DNA of 64,000 bases from Piscirickettsiaceae bacterium (GTDB lineage: Bacteria; Pseudomonadota; Gammaproteobacteria; Nitrosococcales; Methylophagaceae): assembly GCA_024685975.1 (NCBI GenBank), contig JAIBDZ010000003.1, forward strand, positions 54,562 to 118,561, in the 5' to 3' direction. The notes beneath the pieces are model-generated. The model was not told the DNA's origin and made no database searches. It was given only the letters and a program-made list of their open reading frames with translations. Each line of letters begins with the position of its first letter. Position 1 is the first letter of the stretch. A program made the position numbers and the translations under genes. Positions 46,497-57,352 of the stretch are shown one piece after another.

Positions 46497-47534
46497 TTAT
46501 TGTGCTTGTAAAATGGCATTGAGTCTATTCCAGACCATCTCTGGCGTCATCTCATTCATGCACACGGGTGCACCATCAATCGCTTCAGGTCTAGGGCAAC
46601 GCCGTTTATAACAAGGTGAGCAAGTAAAATCACTCTCTATATGATGTTGATTATCACCCACGGTGCCGATCAACCGTGTTGATGTTGAACCATATAGCGT
46701 CTCGGTAGGGATCCCCGCGACAGCCGATAAATGCGCAAGTCCGGTATCACTACAAACCGCTCCTTTTGCCCGAGATATCAAAGCAGCAACGTCATTCAGC
46801 GCTAATCGAGGTAAAGCATGCGCTTGCTCATTTGTCTGAGCAATCGATTTTGCACGTTGATATTCTTCATCGTTACCACACGGCAACAATACGGTGTAGC
46901 CTTGCTGCGTTGCCAGTTGCGCTAACTGTTGCCACGAAGCGATAGGCCATAGCTTACTTTGCCAACTCGCATTATGGACGAAAACAAGATATTTATCAGG
47001 CAATATGAAATCCAGTTTTGGCAAAGCATATTGAGAAAAGTCAGTGCCATAATCTGGCGGCGTCATGGGTAAATCGTATTGCAAGGCTTGCGATAAAATT
47101 TGGCGAATCCGATCGATAGCGTGTTGTTCTACCGCGATATCATAGCGATGTTTATAGGCTTTATATGCAAACTTTTCTCGGCAAAACCCCTTGCCTAAAC
47201 CGTGTACATCACCTTGATACAACCAAGATACCGTGGCACTTTTCATATTGGTTTGTAAATCAATCACAACATCATAATCATGTTGATTCAATTGTCGATA
47301 GAACTCACCAAAAACACCCTCACGCCATGATGAAATAAAATGCTTTTTCCATTTTCTATGCTGTGTCGTAATGACGTTTTTAACGGCAGGGTGCCACATT
47401 GGTACAGCCGAAAACGTTTTATCCACCACCCAATCAAACTCGATACCAGGTATGGCTCTTGCCGCGTCAGTGACCGCCGGCAAAGCATGCATTAAATCCC
47501 CCATCGAGGTCAGTTTAATAATTAATACACGCAT
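46497..47534 (-). CDS. waaC: LPS heptosyltransferase I WaaC
   Basis: WaaC transfers the first heptose from ADP-heptose to Kdo of the inner core. The 345-residue GT9 protein has LIIKLTSMGDLMHALPAVTD (4-23), WVVDKTF, VIDLQTNMKSATVSWLYQGD, VFVHNASWQSKLWP, VCSDTGLAHLSAVAGIPTETLYG and a C-terminal Cys cluster SPCYKRRCPRPEAIDG. Length is normal. It lies 10 bases downstream of thrB and before hldE on the minus strand. waaF, the next enzyme, is about 16 kb away on the other strand, so the inner-core genes are dispersed within this region. Confidence 0.96.
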   Translation of the reverse strand: MRVLIIKLTSMGDLMHALPAVTDAARAIPGIEFDWVVDKTFSAVPMWHPAVKNVITTQHRKWKKHFISSWREGVFGEFYRQLNQHDYDVVIDLQTNMKSATVSWLYQGDVHGLGKGFCREKFAYKAYKHRYDIAVEQHAIDRIRQILSQALQYDLPMTPPDYGTDFSQYALPKLDFILPDKYLVFVHNASWQSKLWPIASWQQLAQLATQQGYTVLLPCGNDEEYQRAKSIAQTNEQAHALPRLALNDVAALISRAKGAVCSDTGLAHLSAVAGIPTETLYGSTSTRLIGTVGDNQHHIESDFTCSPCYKRRCPRPEAIDGAPVCMNEMTPEMVWNRLNAILQAQ

Positions 47535-47544
47535 AAACTACTGC

Positions 47545-48492
47545 TCAAGCAGCGTAAACAAGCAAAGGACGTTGCTGATGTTGGCAAAGAATTTGTCGAA
47601 ATGCATTCGGATCCTTGATTTGGGTCAACTCCCCCTCTCGCGGAAAATATTTATCCTGTAGGCGCGATAACCAAAAACGCATTGCCGCTGCACGTAACAC
47701 GATATTCCAGTGGTCTACTTCAGCTGATGATAATGTTCTTTGAGCTGTATAGGCTGAGATCAATGCTTGATAACGGATATCATCGATAAGCCCCGACTCA
47801 TCAATACACCAATCATTCACTGTCACGGCCAAATCATAGAGCCAATATTCATCACAGGCATAATAAAAATCGATTATGCCAGTCAATGTATCGCCATCAA
47901 ATAACGCATTATCACGAAACAAATCGGAATGCGTTAAGCCCATGGGCAGGTTGAACGTTTTATATTGTGCCTGAAATGTCAACTCTTCCGTCATTAACTG
48001 TGCATCTGCCTTATCTAAATAAGGCAATACTTTTTCTGCCGTTTTTTGTCGCCAGTCTGCGCCGCGGTCAGTGAGTTTTCTTTGTTCAAAATTATTGGCA
48101 GCAAGATGCATTTTTGCCAAGATATCACCGATGGCTCGGCACTGATTTACGGTCGCAACATCGCTCAAACTTCGTCCTGTTAATCGACCGACTAGTGCTG
48201 CAGGACGCCCAGATAATGTTTTTAAATACTGCCCTGTTTTATCAGGCTCAGGATGAGCTGATGGAATGCCGCTTTGATAGAAAAACGTCATGACGTCAAG
48301 ATAGTAATCCATCACATCAAAACCATGCTGCTCAAATAGCGTTAAAACAAACTGCCCTTGGTCAGTTGTCACAAAGTAATTCGTATTTTCAATACCATCA
48401 CTGATGCCTTCATAATCAACTAGATGACCGACAGCGTAGTGCGATAAAAACGCGATTAAGTCATCACGCGAGACTTCAGTATAAACAGACAT
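47545..48492 (-). CDS. thrB: Homoserine kinase ThrB (APH-type)
   Basis: The Pseudomonas/alphaproteobacterial-type homoserine kinase phosphorylates homoserine for threonine synthesis. The 315-residue APH-fold protein begins MSVYTEVSRDDLIAFLSHY, has SDGIENTNYFV near 31-41, PALVGRLTGRSL-like stretch, and the catalytic loop GLTHSDLFRDNALFDGD with LTGIIDFYYACDEYWLYDLA. This differs from the GHMP-type ThrB of E. coli. It sits 21 bases after the DUF2782 gene, upstream of waaC. The DUF2782-thrB pairing next to polA occurs in related gammaproteobacteria. Confidence 0.94.
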   Translation of the reverse strand: MSVYTEVSRDDLIAFLSHYAVGHLVDYEGISDGIENTNYFVTTDQGQFVLTLFEQHGFDVMDYYLDVMTFFYQSGIPSAHPEPDKTGQYLKTLSGRPAALVGRLTGRSLSDVATVNQCRAIGDILAKMHLAANNFEQRKLTDRGADWRQKTAEKVLPYLDKADAQLMTEELTFQAQYKTFNLPMGLTHSDLFRDNALFDGDTLTGIIDFYYACDEYWLYDLAVTVNDWCIDESGLIDDIRYQALISAYTAQRTLSSAEVDHWNIVLRAAAMRFWLSRLQDKYFPREGELTQIKDPNAFRQILCQHQQRPLLVYAA

Positions 48493-48513
48493 GAATTAAT
48501 TAATGTTGATGAA

Positions 48514-48843
48514 TTACCATTCAAGCAAGATCCAATTAGGGACTAATAGTCCTGAATCTAACTCGTGTTGTGTTGTTTCAAGTGAGCCATCACCATCAGT
48601 ATCCATTAGATAATAAGAGCGCCCTATACTTGGGGTCACTTTAATCATATAAAGTTGACCATTCATGCGATATTCTTGCACCGTACGATCTTCTTTTTGA
48701 ATGATGTTAATATCAGGCTCAATACTTTGACCATCTTGCATTGGCTCTGGGATCACCGGCGGCTTAATCACCTCAGGCTCTGCCCACACATTTGCAGATA
48801 ATGTCATCATTAGCACCGTAGTGAAAACAGACTTGTTAAACAT
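48514..48843 (-). CDS. DUF2782 exported protein
   Basis: A 109-residue protein with a signal peptide (KSVFTTVLMMTLSANVWA, cleavage after AWA-like VWA near 22). The mature part has a Pro/Glu-rich lead and the DUF2782 core VQEYRMNGQLYMIKVTPSIG and YYLMDTDGDG, then LLVPNWILLEW at the C-terminus. Function unknown; it should be periplasmic. It diverges from polA, with 99 bases between starts, and leads the thrB-waaC-hldE set. Confidence 0.88.
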   Translation of the reverse strand: MFNKSVFTTVLMMTLSANVWAEPEVIKPPVIPEPMQDGQSIEPDINIIQKEDRTVQEYRMNGQLYMIKVTPSIGRSYYLMDTDGDGSLETTQHELDSGLLVPNWILLEW

Positions 48844-48942
48844 AGCATTGCTCCCTATTATTTCGTATTAAGATAGCATTTCCGTTACGATGATTAAAGC
48901 AACTCCGTACATCCAACACAAAATAATGAGACCCCTTCTTAT

Positions 48943-51666
48943 ATGACACAATCTACACCATTCGTCCTCGTTGACGGCTCCTCTTATTTATATCGTGCTT
49001 TCCATGCCATGTATAAAGCAGATCTTCGTAATAGTGCAGGCGAGCCAACAGGGGCCGTTCGTGGTGTCACAGCGATGTTGCGGCGCTTAGCTAAAGATTA
49101 TCCAGAGAGTCCTATCGTGGTCATCTTTGATGCAAAAGGCAAAACCTTTCGCGATGATATTTATGCTGAATATAAGGCGCAAAGACCGCCTATGCCAGAT
49201 GATTTACGAGCACAAATCACGCCAGTCCATCAAATCATCGAAGCCATGGGCTTCCCATTATTAATTATTGATGGCGTTGAAGCAGATGACGTCATTGGCA
49301 CGCTAGCGCAACAGGCTACACATCAAGGCATTGATGTCGTAATCAGCACCGGTGATAAAGATATGGCGCAGCTCGTTAACCAACATGTCACCTTGGTTAA
49401 TACCATGACAGAAACAACATTGGACGTTGCCGGAGTCCAAGAAAAATTTGGCATCCCACCCGAATTAATTATCGATTTTTTGGCCTTAATGGGCGACAAA
49501 GTCGATAACATTCCTGGTGTGCCAGGCGTCGGTGAAAAAACGGCACTCGCTTTATTACAAAATATCGGCAGTATCGAGGCTATTTATGCTGATTTAGAAG
49601 CCGTTCGCAGCTTAAGTTTTCGCGGTGCCAAATCAATGCCAGAAAAACTAGCTGAACATAGAGACATGGCCGAATTAAGTTATTTACTCGCCACCATCAA
49701 ATGTGATGTTCCGCTTGATGTCGATGTGGCTGCGCTCAAGAATGGGGCTGTCGACAAAGCAGCTTTGCGAGATCTTTTTACGCATCTTGAATTCAAGACA
49801 TGGATTAATGAACTGGATACTGATGATGTCGTCGCTGAAAAACCACCTGCAGTCGCACAAGAATATGAAACTATCCTCACACAAGATCGTTTAGACCACT
49901 GGCTTTCAGCGCTAACGTCAGCGCCTTTATTTGCTTTTGATACTGAAACAACCAGTTTGAATTATTTAGACGCTAGACTTGTTGGATTATCTTTTGCGAT
50001 TGAAGCGGGCAAAGCCGCGTATTTGCCTTTAGCCCACGATTATATTGGCGCGCCTGAACAGCTAGATTTTGATGCAACACTCGCCTTATTTAAGCCTTTG
50101 CTTGAAGATCCATCTCACCATAAAGTAGGGCAAAACTTAAAATATGACCGCCATGTCTTATTAAATCATGGTATTGATTTACAAGGCATTAGCCACGACA
50201 CTATGTTGCAGTCCTACGTTCTAGATAGCACCGCCAGCCGTCACGATATGGATACATTGGCTGAAAAACATTTAGGTCGTAGCACTATCCATTTTGAAGA
50301 TATTGCTGGCAAAGGTAAAAATCAGCTTACGTTTAACCAGATTGAACTTGAAAAAGCGGGACCTTATGCCGCAGAAGATGCTGATATCACATTGCAACTT
50401 CATCACACTTTATGGCCACGACTTGAAGCGATTCCAAGCCTCGTGGCTGTATATCGTGATATGGAAATACCTTTATTGCCTGTCATCAATACCATTGAAC
50501 GCCATGGCGTTTATATTGATACCGCGATGCTACATCGGCAAAGCGAGCAGTTGGCCAAAGATATTAAAAAATATGAAGAACAAGCCTACGCTATTGCTGA
50601 AGAGCCCTTTAATTTAGGTTCACCCAAGCAATTAGGCACCATTTTATATGACAAACTCGATTTGCCCATATTGAAAAAAACGCCAAAAGGGCAACCCTCT
50701 ACAGCAGAATCAGTATTACAAGATCTCGCCGACGACGGTTATGAATTACCACAAGTCATCATGGCTTACCGCAGTATGAGTAAATTAAAATCAACTTATA
50801 CTGATCGCCTACCAGAACAGATTAACCCTGCAACAGGACGTATTCATACCTCATATCATCAAGCTGTCACTGCAACGGGCCGCCTGTCTTCATCTGATCC
50901 AAACTTACAAAATATTCCCATTCGAAGCGAAGCTGGTCGCAAAATACGTGAAGCTTTTGTTGCGCCAGAAGGCTACACCCTACTCGCGGCAGATTATTCA
51001 CAAATTGAACTTCGAATTATGGCCCACCTTTCACAAGATCCAGGTTTATTAGCCGCGTTTTCTGCCGGGGAAGATATTCATCGTCATACCGCCTCTGAGA
51101 TTTTTAATGTGGCATTAGATGACGTCAGTACAGACCAACGACGTAGTGCAAAAGCCATTAATTTTGGATTGATTTACGGTATGTCGGCCCATGGTTTGTC
51201 AAAGCAATTGGGCATTGAACGTCATCAAGCTGCTGACTATATGGAACGTTATTTTGAGCGTTACCCTGGTGTCAAAACCTATATGAATACCACCCGTGAT
51301 CGCGCCAAAGAAGCCGGTTATGTTGAAACCATATTTGGACGCAGGCTCTATTTGCCTGAAATTAATTCTAGTAATGGCATGCGACGACAATATGCCGAAA
51401 GAACGGCCATTAACGCACCCATGCAAGGGACGGCAGCAGATATCATCAAACGCGCGATGATAGCGATTCACGCTTGGTTGCAAAAAGAACAACCTGATAT
51501 TCGCATGATCATGCAGGTGCATGATGAATTGGTCTTTGAGGTTGCGAATGATATCTTAGCTACAGCACAGAGTACGATTGAAGATTTTATGACCCATGCC
51601 GCTGAGTTAAGCGTGCCATTAGAAGTTGGGTTAGGAACAGGAAAGAACTGGGAAGTCGCGCATTAA
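48943..51666 (+). CDS. polA: DNA polymerase I PolA
   Basis: The 907-residue polymerase I has all three modules. The 5'-3' exonuclease (1-about 290) shows [27 protein letters not shown] and [10 protein letters not shown]. The 3'-5' proofreading domain (about 325-515) is intact, with [10 protein letters not shown] (Asp333/Glu335), LKYDRHVL and [12 protein letters not shown]. The polymerase (about 530-907) has motif [19 protein letters not shown], motif [17 protein letters not shown] and motif [11 protein letters not shown]. It fills Okazaki gaps and repairs DNA. It ends 2 bases before the convergent xerC stop. Confidence 0.99.
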   Translation: MTQSTPFVLVDGSSYLYRAFHAMYKADLRNSAGEPTGAVRGVTAMLRRLAKDYPESPIVVIFDAKGKTFRDDIYAEYKAQRPPMPDDLRAQITPVHQIIEAMGFPLLIIDGVEADDVIGTLAQQATHQGIDVVISTGDKDMAQLVNQHVTLVNTMTETTLDVAGVQEKFGIPPELIIDFLALMGDKVDNIPGVPGVGEKTALALLQNIGSIEAIYADLEAVRSLSFRGAKSMPEKLAEHRDMAELSYLLATIKCDVPLDVDVAALKNGAVDKAALRDLFTHLEFKTWINELDTDDVVAEKPPAVAQEYETILTQDRLDHWLSALTSAPLFAFDTETTSLNYLDARLVGLSFAIEAGKAAYLPLAHDYIGAPEQLDFDATLALFKPLLEDPSHHKVGQNLKYDRHVLLNHGIDLQGISHDTMLQSYVLDSTASRHDMDTLAEKHLGRSTIHFEDIAGKGKNQLTFNQIELEKAGPYAAEDADITLQLHHTLWPRLEAIPSLVAVYRDMEIPLLPVINTIERHGVYIDTAMLHRQSEQLAKDIKKYEEQAYAIAEEPFNLGSPKQLGTILYDKLDLPILKKTPKGQPSTAESVLQDLADDGYELPQVIMAYRSMSKLKSTYTDRLPEQINPATGRIHTSYHQAVTATGRLSSSDPNLQNIPIRSEAGRKIREAFVAPEGYTLLAADYSQIELRIMAHLSQDPGLLAAFSAGEDIHRHTASEIFNVALDDVSTDQRRSAKAINFGLIYGMSAHGLSKQLGIERHQAADYMERYFERYPGVKTYMNTTRDRAKEAGYVETIFGRRLYLPEINSSNGMRRQYAERTAINAPMQGTAADIIKRAMIAIHAWLQKEQPDIRMIMQVHDELVFEVANDILATAQSTIEDFMTHAAELSVPLEVGLGTGKNWEVAH

Positions 51667-51668
51667 GT

Positions 51669-52568
51669 TTATTTTTTCGCTCTAGGGTGTGCGGCATCGT
51701 ACACTTTTGCCAATTGCTGGAAATCAACGTGAGTATAGATTTGAGTTGTCGAAATATCGGCGTGTCCCAATAGCTCTTGCACCGCTCGCAAATCGCCACT
51801 TGACTCCAACATATGTGAAGCAAAAGCATGACGCAAGCGATGAGGGTGAACACGATCAGAGATACCATGTTGTTTGCCTAATAGCTTCACGCGTTTCTGA
51901 ATCGCTCGCTCGCCAATACGGCCGCCACGTTGTGTGATAAATAATGCCGTTTGTTCAATTGAGCTATATTGTTGACGATATATTAACCACTGCTGAAGGG
52001 CTTCAATTGCTTTACGCCCAACTGGCACGACACGGTCTTTATTGCCTTTACCTGTGACGTAAGCGAGCTTGTCAGCAAGATCGATATCACGGCAGTTTAA
52101 TTGTGCTAATTCAGCTAATCGTAATCCAGAAGAATAGAATAGCTCCATCATCGCCTTATCTCTGACACCAATAAAAGTGTCAGGCATCGGGCCATCCAAC
52201 AAGCGAGTCATTTGATCAACATCTAATGTCGATGGAAGGCGTTTGGCCGTTTTAGGGCCTTGCACTTGTTGTGCTGGGTTTTGCTCAACGAAACCTTCTC
52301 GCATGAGATAACGATAAAACCCGCGCAAACTTGATAATAATCGTTGAATCGATCGTGCTGATAGTGAAGCACGATTAAGCTCTGCGACCCATTGCCGTAT
52401 CTGTTGACTTGTCACACCTGACCAAGACGTATTTTTTGTGATCGTCATCAAGTCTTGGCAGCGTTGCAAATCACGTTGATATGCGACGACAGTATGGTTT
52501 GCCATACGCCGCTCTTGTTGCAAATGCGTCAAAAAAGCTTCGACCCATTCGGCTACTTGATTAGCCAT
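51669..52568 (-). CDS. xerC: Site-specific tyrosine recombinase XerC
   Basis: XerC with XerD resolves chromosome dimers at dif. The 299-residue recombinase has the N-terminal core-binding domain and all catalytic residues: Arg150 (SSGLRLAEL), Lys174 (TGKGNKDR), His243 and Arg246 (HPHRLRH), His269 (LGHADISTTQ) and Tyr278 (IYTHV). Its ATG lies inside the end of the DUF484 gene. The order lptM-lysA-dapF-DUF484-xerC is the classic operon, favouring XerC over XerD. No dif site was noticed in the window. Confidence 0.96.
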   Translation of the reverse strand: MANQVAEWVEAFLTHLQQERRMANHTVVAYQRDLQRCQDLMTITKNTSWSGVTSQQIRQWVAELNRASLSARSIQRLLSSLRGFYRYLMREGFVEQNPAQQVQGPKTAKRLPSTLDVDQMTRLLDGPMPDTFIGVRDKAMMELFYSSGLRLAELAQLNCRDIDLADKLAYVTGKGNKDRVVPVGRKAIEALQQWLIYRQQYSSIEQTALFITQRGGRIGERAIQKRVKLLGKQHGISDRVHPHRLRHAFASHMLESSGDLRAVQELLGHADISTTQIYTHVDFQQLAKVYDAAHPRAKK

Positions 52569-53262
52569 AATGTGGTGGATGCTGTGTTAGCAGATGACTT
52601 AACATATCGCCTAAAAAGGTTAAGTAATCCGTCGCCATATCTGCATGAAAGCGATGCTGGTCACTGCTGGCAATCGCTAATAATCCTTTGCAAGGTAATT
52701 GTCCAATGGGAATACAAGCAATAGATTCAGCTTGCGTTTCCTGTTCTCGGAATAGAAAGGTTTTTTGCGCTTGAGAAAACCGACCACATATCGTTTGATG
52801 GCGCCCGATAACACGCTCAAACAAATCATTCATTTGTCCGACCGGGTTCACTTGTTTTATATTTTGTTCTGTTGGCATCAAGTCATACATTTTGTCATGA
52901 TAAAACAACCGAATCGCCACCTCATCAGCCTTGAACTCCGCTTTTAATGTGGTGACTAAACTATCAAGGCAATGACTCAAATCACGCTCAGCCATCATCG
53001 TCAGGCAGAGTTGATGCACTTTTTTTTGTAATTGAGTATTTTGACGCGCATTGTCAATCAAGGTTTGCATTTGTTCATGCAATTGCGCATTTTTTTCTTG
53101 TAATCTTGCCACTTGACGTTGTGCTAAAGAAATCGTGCCTTCTGGAGCAGCAACAACGTCTATTTGCTCTAATAAATCCAAATTCTCAACAAGAAAATGG
53201 CGATTATTCATCAAATAATCATGAATCTGCTGACTTGTTATTGTGCTGTTATCGTCGCCCAC
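52561..53262 (-). CDS. DUF484 family protein
   Basis: A 233-residue protein with an N-terminal helical segment ([20 protein letters not shown], residues 12-31). A coiled-coil stretch ([20 protein letters not shown], about 47-66) and a GAF-like C-terminal half (about 90-225) follow. This matches the DUF484/YigA family between dapF and xerC in many gammaproteobacteria; function is unknown. The GTG at 53262 is supported by GGGGA about 7 bases upstream, both inside dapF, giving a 25-base overlap with dapF. Confidence 0.92.
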   Translation of the reverse strand: MGDDNSTITSQQIHDYLMNNRHFLVENLDLLEQIDVVAAPEGTISLAQRQVARLQEKNAQLHEQMQTLIDNARQNTQLQKKVHQLCLTMMAERDLSHCLDSLVTTLKAEFKADEVAIRLFYHDKMYDLMPTEQNIKQVNPVGQMNDLFERVIGRHQTICGRFSQAQKTFLFREQETQAESIACIPIGQLPCKGLLAIASSDQHRFHADMATDYLTFLGDMLSHLLTQHPPHYG

Positions 53263-54098
53263 GCTATTTCCCCGTCAAAAACATGTGATGCAGAGCCCGT
53301 CATCCATACCGGCTCACCCTGTCCTTGCCATTCTATCTGTAATGCGCCGCCAGTTAAATGTACCGTGACCACATCATCTAATAATCCTTGTTGAATTCCT
53401 GCCACTGCCGCCGCACAGGCCCCTGTACCGCAAGCTTGTGTTTCTCCCACGCCACGCTCGTAAACCCGCAGATTTATTTGTTGGCGATCTATTATTTGTG
53501 CAAATCCCGCATTCACTCGCTCTGGAAAGCGATGATGACTTTCAATCAGAGGGCCCCACTCAGCGACCTTGGCTGTCTCAATATCATCGACCCAAGTTAC
53601 CGCATGCGGGTTGCCCATCGAGACAGCATTGATGGTTAATTTATCATTGTTTGATAATGTAAGATCATACGAAGGCTGTTGTTGATCGGCTTGGAAAGGA
53701 ATATTGTCCGGCTGCCATATCGGTGCCCCCATATTAACCGTGACGATTTTGCCTTGTTCTTGAACCGTTAAGGTAATTAAACCCGACTGCGTTTCAACGG
53801 TAATCTCATCTTTATTCGTCAAACCTTTATCGCGTACAAAACGTGCAAAACAACGGGCGCCATTACCACACTGGCCCACTTCTCCCCCATCGGCATTAAA
53901 AATGCGGTATTTAAAATCCACATCTTGTAACTCACTTTGTTCGACCAATAATATTTGATCACAGCCAATACCTCGATGGCGGTCGGCGATAAAACGCCAT
54001 TGGGCTGTCGTCAATACATGGTTGGGCTGACTGATCGCATCAATCACGACAAAATCATTGCCTAAACCATGCATTTTGCTAAATTTTAGCGATGTCAT
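53238..54098 (-). CDS. dapF: Diaminopimelate epimerase DapF
   Basis: DapF converts LL- to meso-diaminopimelate for peptidoglycan and lysine. The 286-residue protein has [17 protein letters not shown] (5-21), [20 protein letters not shown] with the first catalytic Cys and [16 protein letters not shown] with the second. It ends in a normal C-terminus. It overlaps lysA by four bases (ATGA) at its start and DUF484 at its end, consistent with co-translation in the lysine/peptidoglycan operon. Confidence 0.98.
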   Translation of the reverse strand: MTSLKFSKMHGLGNDFVVIDAISQPNHVLTTAQWRFIADRHRGIGCDQILLVEQSELQDVDFKYRIFNADGGEVGQCGNGARCFARFVRDKGLTNKDEITVETQSGLITLTVQEQGKIVTVNMGAPIWQPDNIPFQADQQQPSYDLTLSNNDKLTINAVSMGNPHAVTWVDDIETAKVAEWGPLIESHHRFPERVNAGFAQIIDRQQINLRVYERGVGETQACGTGACAAAVAGIQQGLLDDVVTVHLTGGALQIEWQGQGEPVWMTGSASHVFDGEIAWATITAQ

Positions 54099-55345
54099 GA
54101 CGGCAGAACCTGCTCACCTTGATACAGTGATGCCACCGTTTCTCTTTCACGAATACAATGAACTTGCTCGCCATCGACCATAATTTCTGCAGCACGAGGT
54201 CGAGAATTATAATTAGAACTCATCGTAAAGCCATACGCACCAGCTGATTTTACGGCTAACAAGTCGCCTTCTTCTATTGCTAGTTCTCGCCCTTTTCCTA
54301 AGAAATCACCCGTTTCGCAGACTGGACCGACAATATCATATGGATAACATGCCACTGCTTTATCTTTCTCTACCGGCACAATCTCTTGCCAAGATTGATA
54401 TAAGGCTGGACGCAATAAATCATTCATTGCCGCATCGACAATAGCAAAATGATGATCGTCAGTCGGTTTTAGAAACTCGACTTTCGTTAATAAAACTCCG
54501 GCATTACCTACGATAGCACGGCCAGGTTCCATCAATATTTCTAATTTTGTACCAGCTAATAACGGCACTAATGCATCGGCATATTGTTGCGGTGTCGGCG
54601 GCACTTCATCTTGATAAGTAATGCCTAAGCCTCCGCCAATATCTAAATGAGTAATTTGAATTTGATGTTCTGCTAATTGTTCAATTAGGAGCAACACTCG
54701 TTTTAGAGCATCAACAAATGGCGCCACGGTAGTCAACTGTGAACCAATATGGCAATCGACGCCGACAAGCATCAAGTTTGGCATTTTTGCTGCTTTTTGA
54801 TAGACAGAAAGCGCCTGTTCAATCGCAATACCAAATTTATTTTCTTTCAAGCCCGTCGAAATATAAGGATGTGTTTGTGCATCTACGTCAGGATTAACCC
54901 GAATAGAAATGGGAGCCACTTTATCCATGGCTGCCGCCACAGTATTGATTCTTTCTAATTCTGGTAGTGATTCAACATTAAAACATCGAATACCTTGTTC
55001 TAAAGCAAATTGAATCTCGTCTGTGGTTTTACCTACACCGGAAAAAACCACTTTAGCCGCATCACCACCCGCCGCTAATACTCGCGCCAGTTCACCACCT
55101 GAAACGATATCAAAACCAGAACCTAATCGCGCCATGATATTGAGCACCGCTAAGTTTGAATTTGCTTTGACGGCATAACAGATACTATGGGGTACTGTAG
55201 AGAAAGCACTATCAAAGGCTTGCCAATGACGTTCTATTGTTGCCCTAGAATACACATAACTTGGGGTACCAAATTCTGCCGCAATTTCGCTTAAATCGAC
55301 TTGTTCAGCCTGTAATTTATTGTTCTGGTAATTAAAATAATCCAT
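54095..55345 (-). CDS. lysA: Diaminopimelate decarboxylase LysA
   Basis: LysA is the PLP enzyme forming lysine from meso-diaminopimelate. The 416-residue protein has [12 protein letters not shown] with the PLP lysine near 61, [39 protein letters not shown] and [13 protein letters not shown]. The start at 55345 ([11 protein letters not shown]) is supported by an AGAG Shine-Dalgarno; the open frame from 55402 would overlap lptM. It follows lptM by 13 bases and overlaps dapF. Confidence 0.97.
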   Translation of the reverse strand: MDYFNYQNNKLQAEQVDLSEIAAEFGTPSYVYSRATIERHWQAFDSAFSTVPHSICYAVKANSNLAVLNIMARLGSGFDIVSGGELARVLAAGGDAAKVVFSGVGKTTDEIQFALEQGIRCFNVESLPELERINTVAAAMDKVAPISIRVNPDVDAQTHPYISTGLKENKFGIAIEQALSVYQKAAKMPNLMLVGVDCHIGSQLTTVAPFVDALKRVLLLIEQLAEHQIQITHLDIGGGLGITYQDEVPPTPQQYADALVPLLAGTKLEILMEPGRAIVGNAGVLLTKVEFLKPTDDHHFAIVDAAMNDLLRPALYQSWQEIVPVEKDKAVACYPYDIVGPVCETGDFLGKGRELAIEEGDLLAVKSAGAYGFTMSSNYNSRPRAAEIMVDGEQVHCIRERETVASLYQGEQVLPS

Positions 55346-55358
55346 CGTTCTCTTAACT

Positions 55359-55481
55359 TTATTGCTGTGTTTGTTCGGTATCTTGAGGCAGATACAAATC
55401 ACCTTTCTGACCGCAGCCTACTAGCAGTCCAATGGCAGCCAGTAAGGCGATATAGCGTGCATATGACATGATCTTTTGCAT
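55359..55481 (-). CDS. lptM: LPS-assembly lipoprotein LptM (YifL)
   Basis: A 40-residue lipoprotein precursor. The signal helix YIALLAAIGLLVGC ends at a lipobox (LVGC, Cys23), followed by the family motif GCGQKGDLYLPQ (LptM/YifL: GCGxKGPLYxP). LptM helps mature the LptD translocon at the outer membrane. AAGGGA lies about 8 bases before the ATG. Position directly before lysA is the classic arrangement. It heads the lptM-lysA-dapF-DUF484-xerC operon. Confidence 0.92.
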   Translation of the reverse strand: MQKIMSYARYIALLAAIGLLVGCGQKGDLYLPQDTEQTQQ

Positions 55482-55512
55482 AATTTTATCCCTTCTCAAT
55501 CTCTGGTTGAGC

Positions 55513-55518
55513 AGTATA
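55513..55518 (-). promoter_or_regulatory. -10 element for the lptM-lysA operon
   Basis: On the minus strand TATACT (55518-55513) lies 32 bases before the lptM ATG. No strong -35 box is at the right distance. The 155-base intergenic region must also carry a promoter for pilB, but I could not pick one with confidence; AAGGTGG before the pilB ATG is its ribosome site. Confidence 0.35.
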
Positions 55519-55636
55519 GCGATTAATTGACTGCCGCGCCATGTGACGTAGATACTAGAAATTGTTCTTTAACTTTAATACTATAAGCCTTTGATTTTAT
55601 AAATCTCGCGTGTTGTAAAAAGGTGGCAATCAAATA

Positions 55637-57349
55637 ATGGCAAATGCGACTTCTATCCGATTGAGTGGTTTGGCTCAGCGTTTGGTGAATGATGGCTTAC
55701 TCTCCGAGCATGAAGCTATCGAAGCTCAACAGGCTGCAAAAGAGGCCAATCTCGCTTTTGTAAGCTACCTTGTGAGCAACAAAATCGTTTCCAGTAAAAA
55801 TATTGCCACGATCGCATCGGAAGAGTTCGGCGTGCCTTTATTTGATATCGAGGCCATGAACCTTGAGCTTGCGGCAACAAAATTAATTCAAGAAAAATTA
55901 ATCCGCCAGCATAACGCCTTACCGCTATATCAACGCGGAAAACGCCTTTATGTTGCCGTCTCTGACCCAACTAACCTCCAAGGATTAGATGAGTTTCAAT
56001 TCAATACAGGTTCGAGTACTTACCCTGTTTTAGTTGAAGAGCAACAATTGGCCGCTGCCATTGAAAAAGCAGTCGATACTAGCGAAGAAGAGCTTGATGA
56101 TTTCGGTGATGCTGAGTTAGATGATATCGATCTTGGCTCTGATGACGTGGCTAATGAAGATGATAAAGCCGATACCAATGTCGATGATACGCCTGTTGTT
56201 CGTTTTATTAACGGTATTTTAACCACCGCAATCAAAGCTGGCGCGTCCGACATTCACTTTGAACCTTACGAGAAAAAATATCGTGTTCGAACTCGTATTG
56301 ATGGCATTTTACATGAAGCTAAAACAGCACCGGTCGCATTAGGTGGACGAATTGCCGCCCGTATCAAAGTCTTGTCACGTTTGAACATTGCTGAACGCCG
56401 CGTCCCTCAAGATGGCCGTATGCGCTTGAAACTCTCGAAAACGAAAGCTATCGATTTTCGTGTCAATACCTGCCCGACCTTGTTTGGCGAAAAAATTGTA
56501 TTACGTATTTTAGATCCCACCAGTGCCCAGCTTGGGATTGATGCTTTGGGTTACGAGCCTGACCAGAAAAAAATCTTTATGGATACCATGCATAACCCTT
56601 ATGGCATGATCCTCGTTACAGGTCCAACGGGTAGTGGTAAAACCGTTTCGCTATATACCGCCCTCAATATTTTAAACACTGACGACCGTAATATTTCAAC
56701 CGCTGAAGATCCTGCTGAGATCAATTTACCGGGGATTAACCAAGTTAATGTTAACCCCACTGTCGGACTTAATTTCTCAGATGCATTGCGTGCTTTTTTA
56801 CGTCAAGATCCTGACGTTATCATGGTCGGTGAGATTCGTGACCTTGAAACAGCTGAAATCGCCATCAAAGCTGCGCAAACAGGTCATATGGTGTTATCAA
56901 CATTACATACTAATGATGCCCCACAAACTTTAACGCGACTTGCCAATATGGGGGTTCCTCCTTTTAATATCGCATCGGCGGTAACGTTAATCATCGCACA
57001 ACGTCTTGCTAGACGACTTTGTAACAACTGTAAAACGCCTGATGACATTCCTAAAGAAGCCTTATTGAAAGAAGGCTTTACAGAACAACAGATTGCGGAC
57101 GGAATCACAGTTTTTAAAGCAGTAGGCTGCGATAATTGCACTGAAGGTTATAAAGGACGTGTTGGTGTTTACCAAGTCATGCCTGTCTCAGAAACCATGG
57201 GACGCATCATTATGGAAGGCGGTAATTCTATGCAGCTTGCCGATCAAGCAGCAAAAGAAGGCATCGCTGACTTACGCGCCTCCGGCCTGAAAAAAGTAGC
57301 TGATGGTTTCACCAGCTTGGAAGAAATTAATCGCGTAACCAAGGAGTAG
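55637..57349 (+). CDS. pilB: Type IV pilus extension ATPase PilB
   Basis: PilB powers pilin polymerisation at the inner membrane. The 570-residue ATPase has an N-terminal MshEN-like domain (SGLAQRLVNDGLLSEHEAI, 10-28), an acidic linker (148-185) and SDIHFEPYEKKYRVRTRIDG. Walker A GPTGSGKT is at 329-336, TAEDPAEINLPGINQ and the VGEIRDLETAEIAIKAAQTG Walker B region follow, and zinc tetracysteine motifs CNNC and CDNC near the end. It starts the pilBCD-coaE-zapD-yacG set. No pilA is adjacent, unlike in Pseudomonas. Confidence 0.97.
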   Translation: MANATSIRLSGLAQRLVNDGLLSEHEAIEAQQAAKEANLAFVSYLVSNKIVSSKNIATIASEEFGVPLFDIEAMNLELAATKLIQEKLIRQHNALPLYQRGKRLYVAVSDPTNLQGLDEFQFNTGSSTYPVLVEEQQLAAAIEKAVDTSEEELDDFGDAELDDIDLGSDDVANEDDKADTNVDDTPVVRFINGILTTAIKAGASDIHFEPYEKKYRVRTRIDGILHEAKTAPVALGGRIAARIKVLSRLNIAERRVPQDGRMRLKLSKTKAIDFRVNTCPTLFGEKIVLRILDPTSAQLGIDALGYEPDQKKIFMDTMHNPYGMILVTGPTGSGKTVSLYTALNILNTDDRNISTAEDPAEINLPGINQVNVNPTVGLNFSDALRAFLRQDPDVIMVGEIRDLETAEIAIKAAQTGHMVLSTLHTNDAPQTLTRLANMGVPPFNIASAVTLIIAQRLARRLCNNCKTPDDIPKEALLKEGFTEQQIADGITVFKAVGCDNCTEGYKGRVGVYQVMPVSETMGRIIMEGGNSMQLADQAAKEGIADLRASGLKKVADGFTSLEEINRVTKE

Positions 57350-57352
57350 TGT

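Noticed and set aside
48844..48942. Possible promoter or small RNA between DUF2782 and polA
   Set aside because: I saw no hexamer pair or hairpin good enough to support a feature, though a promoter for each gene must be near.
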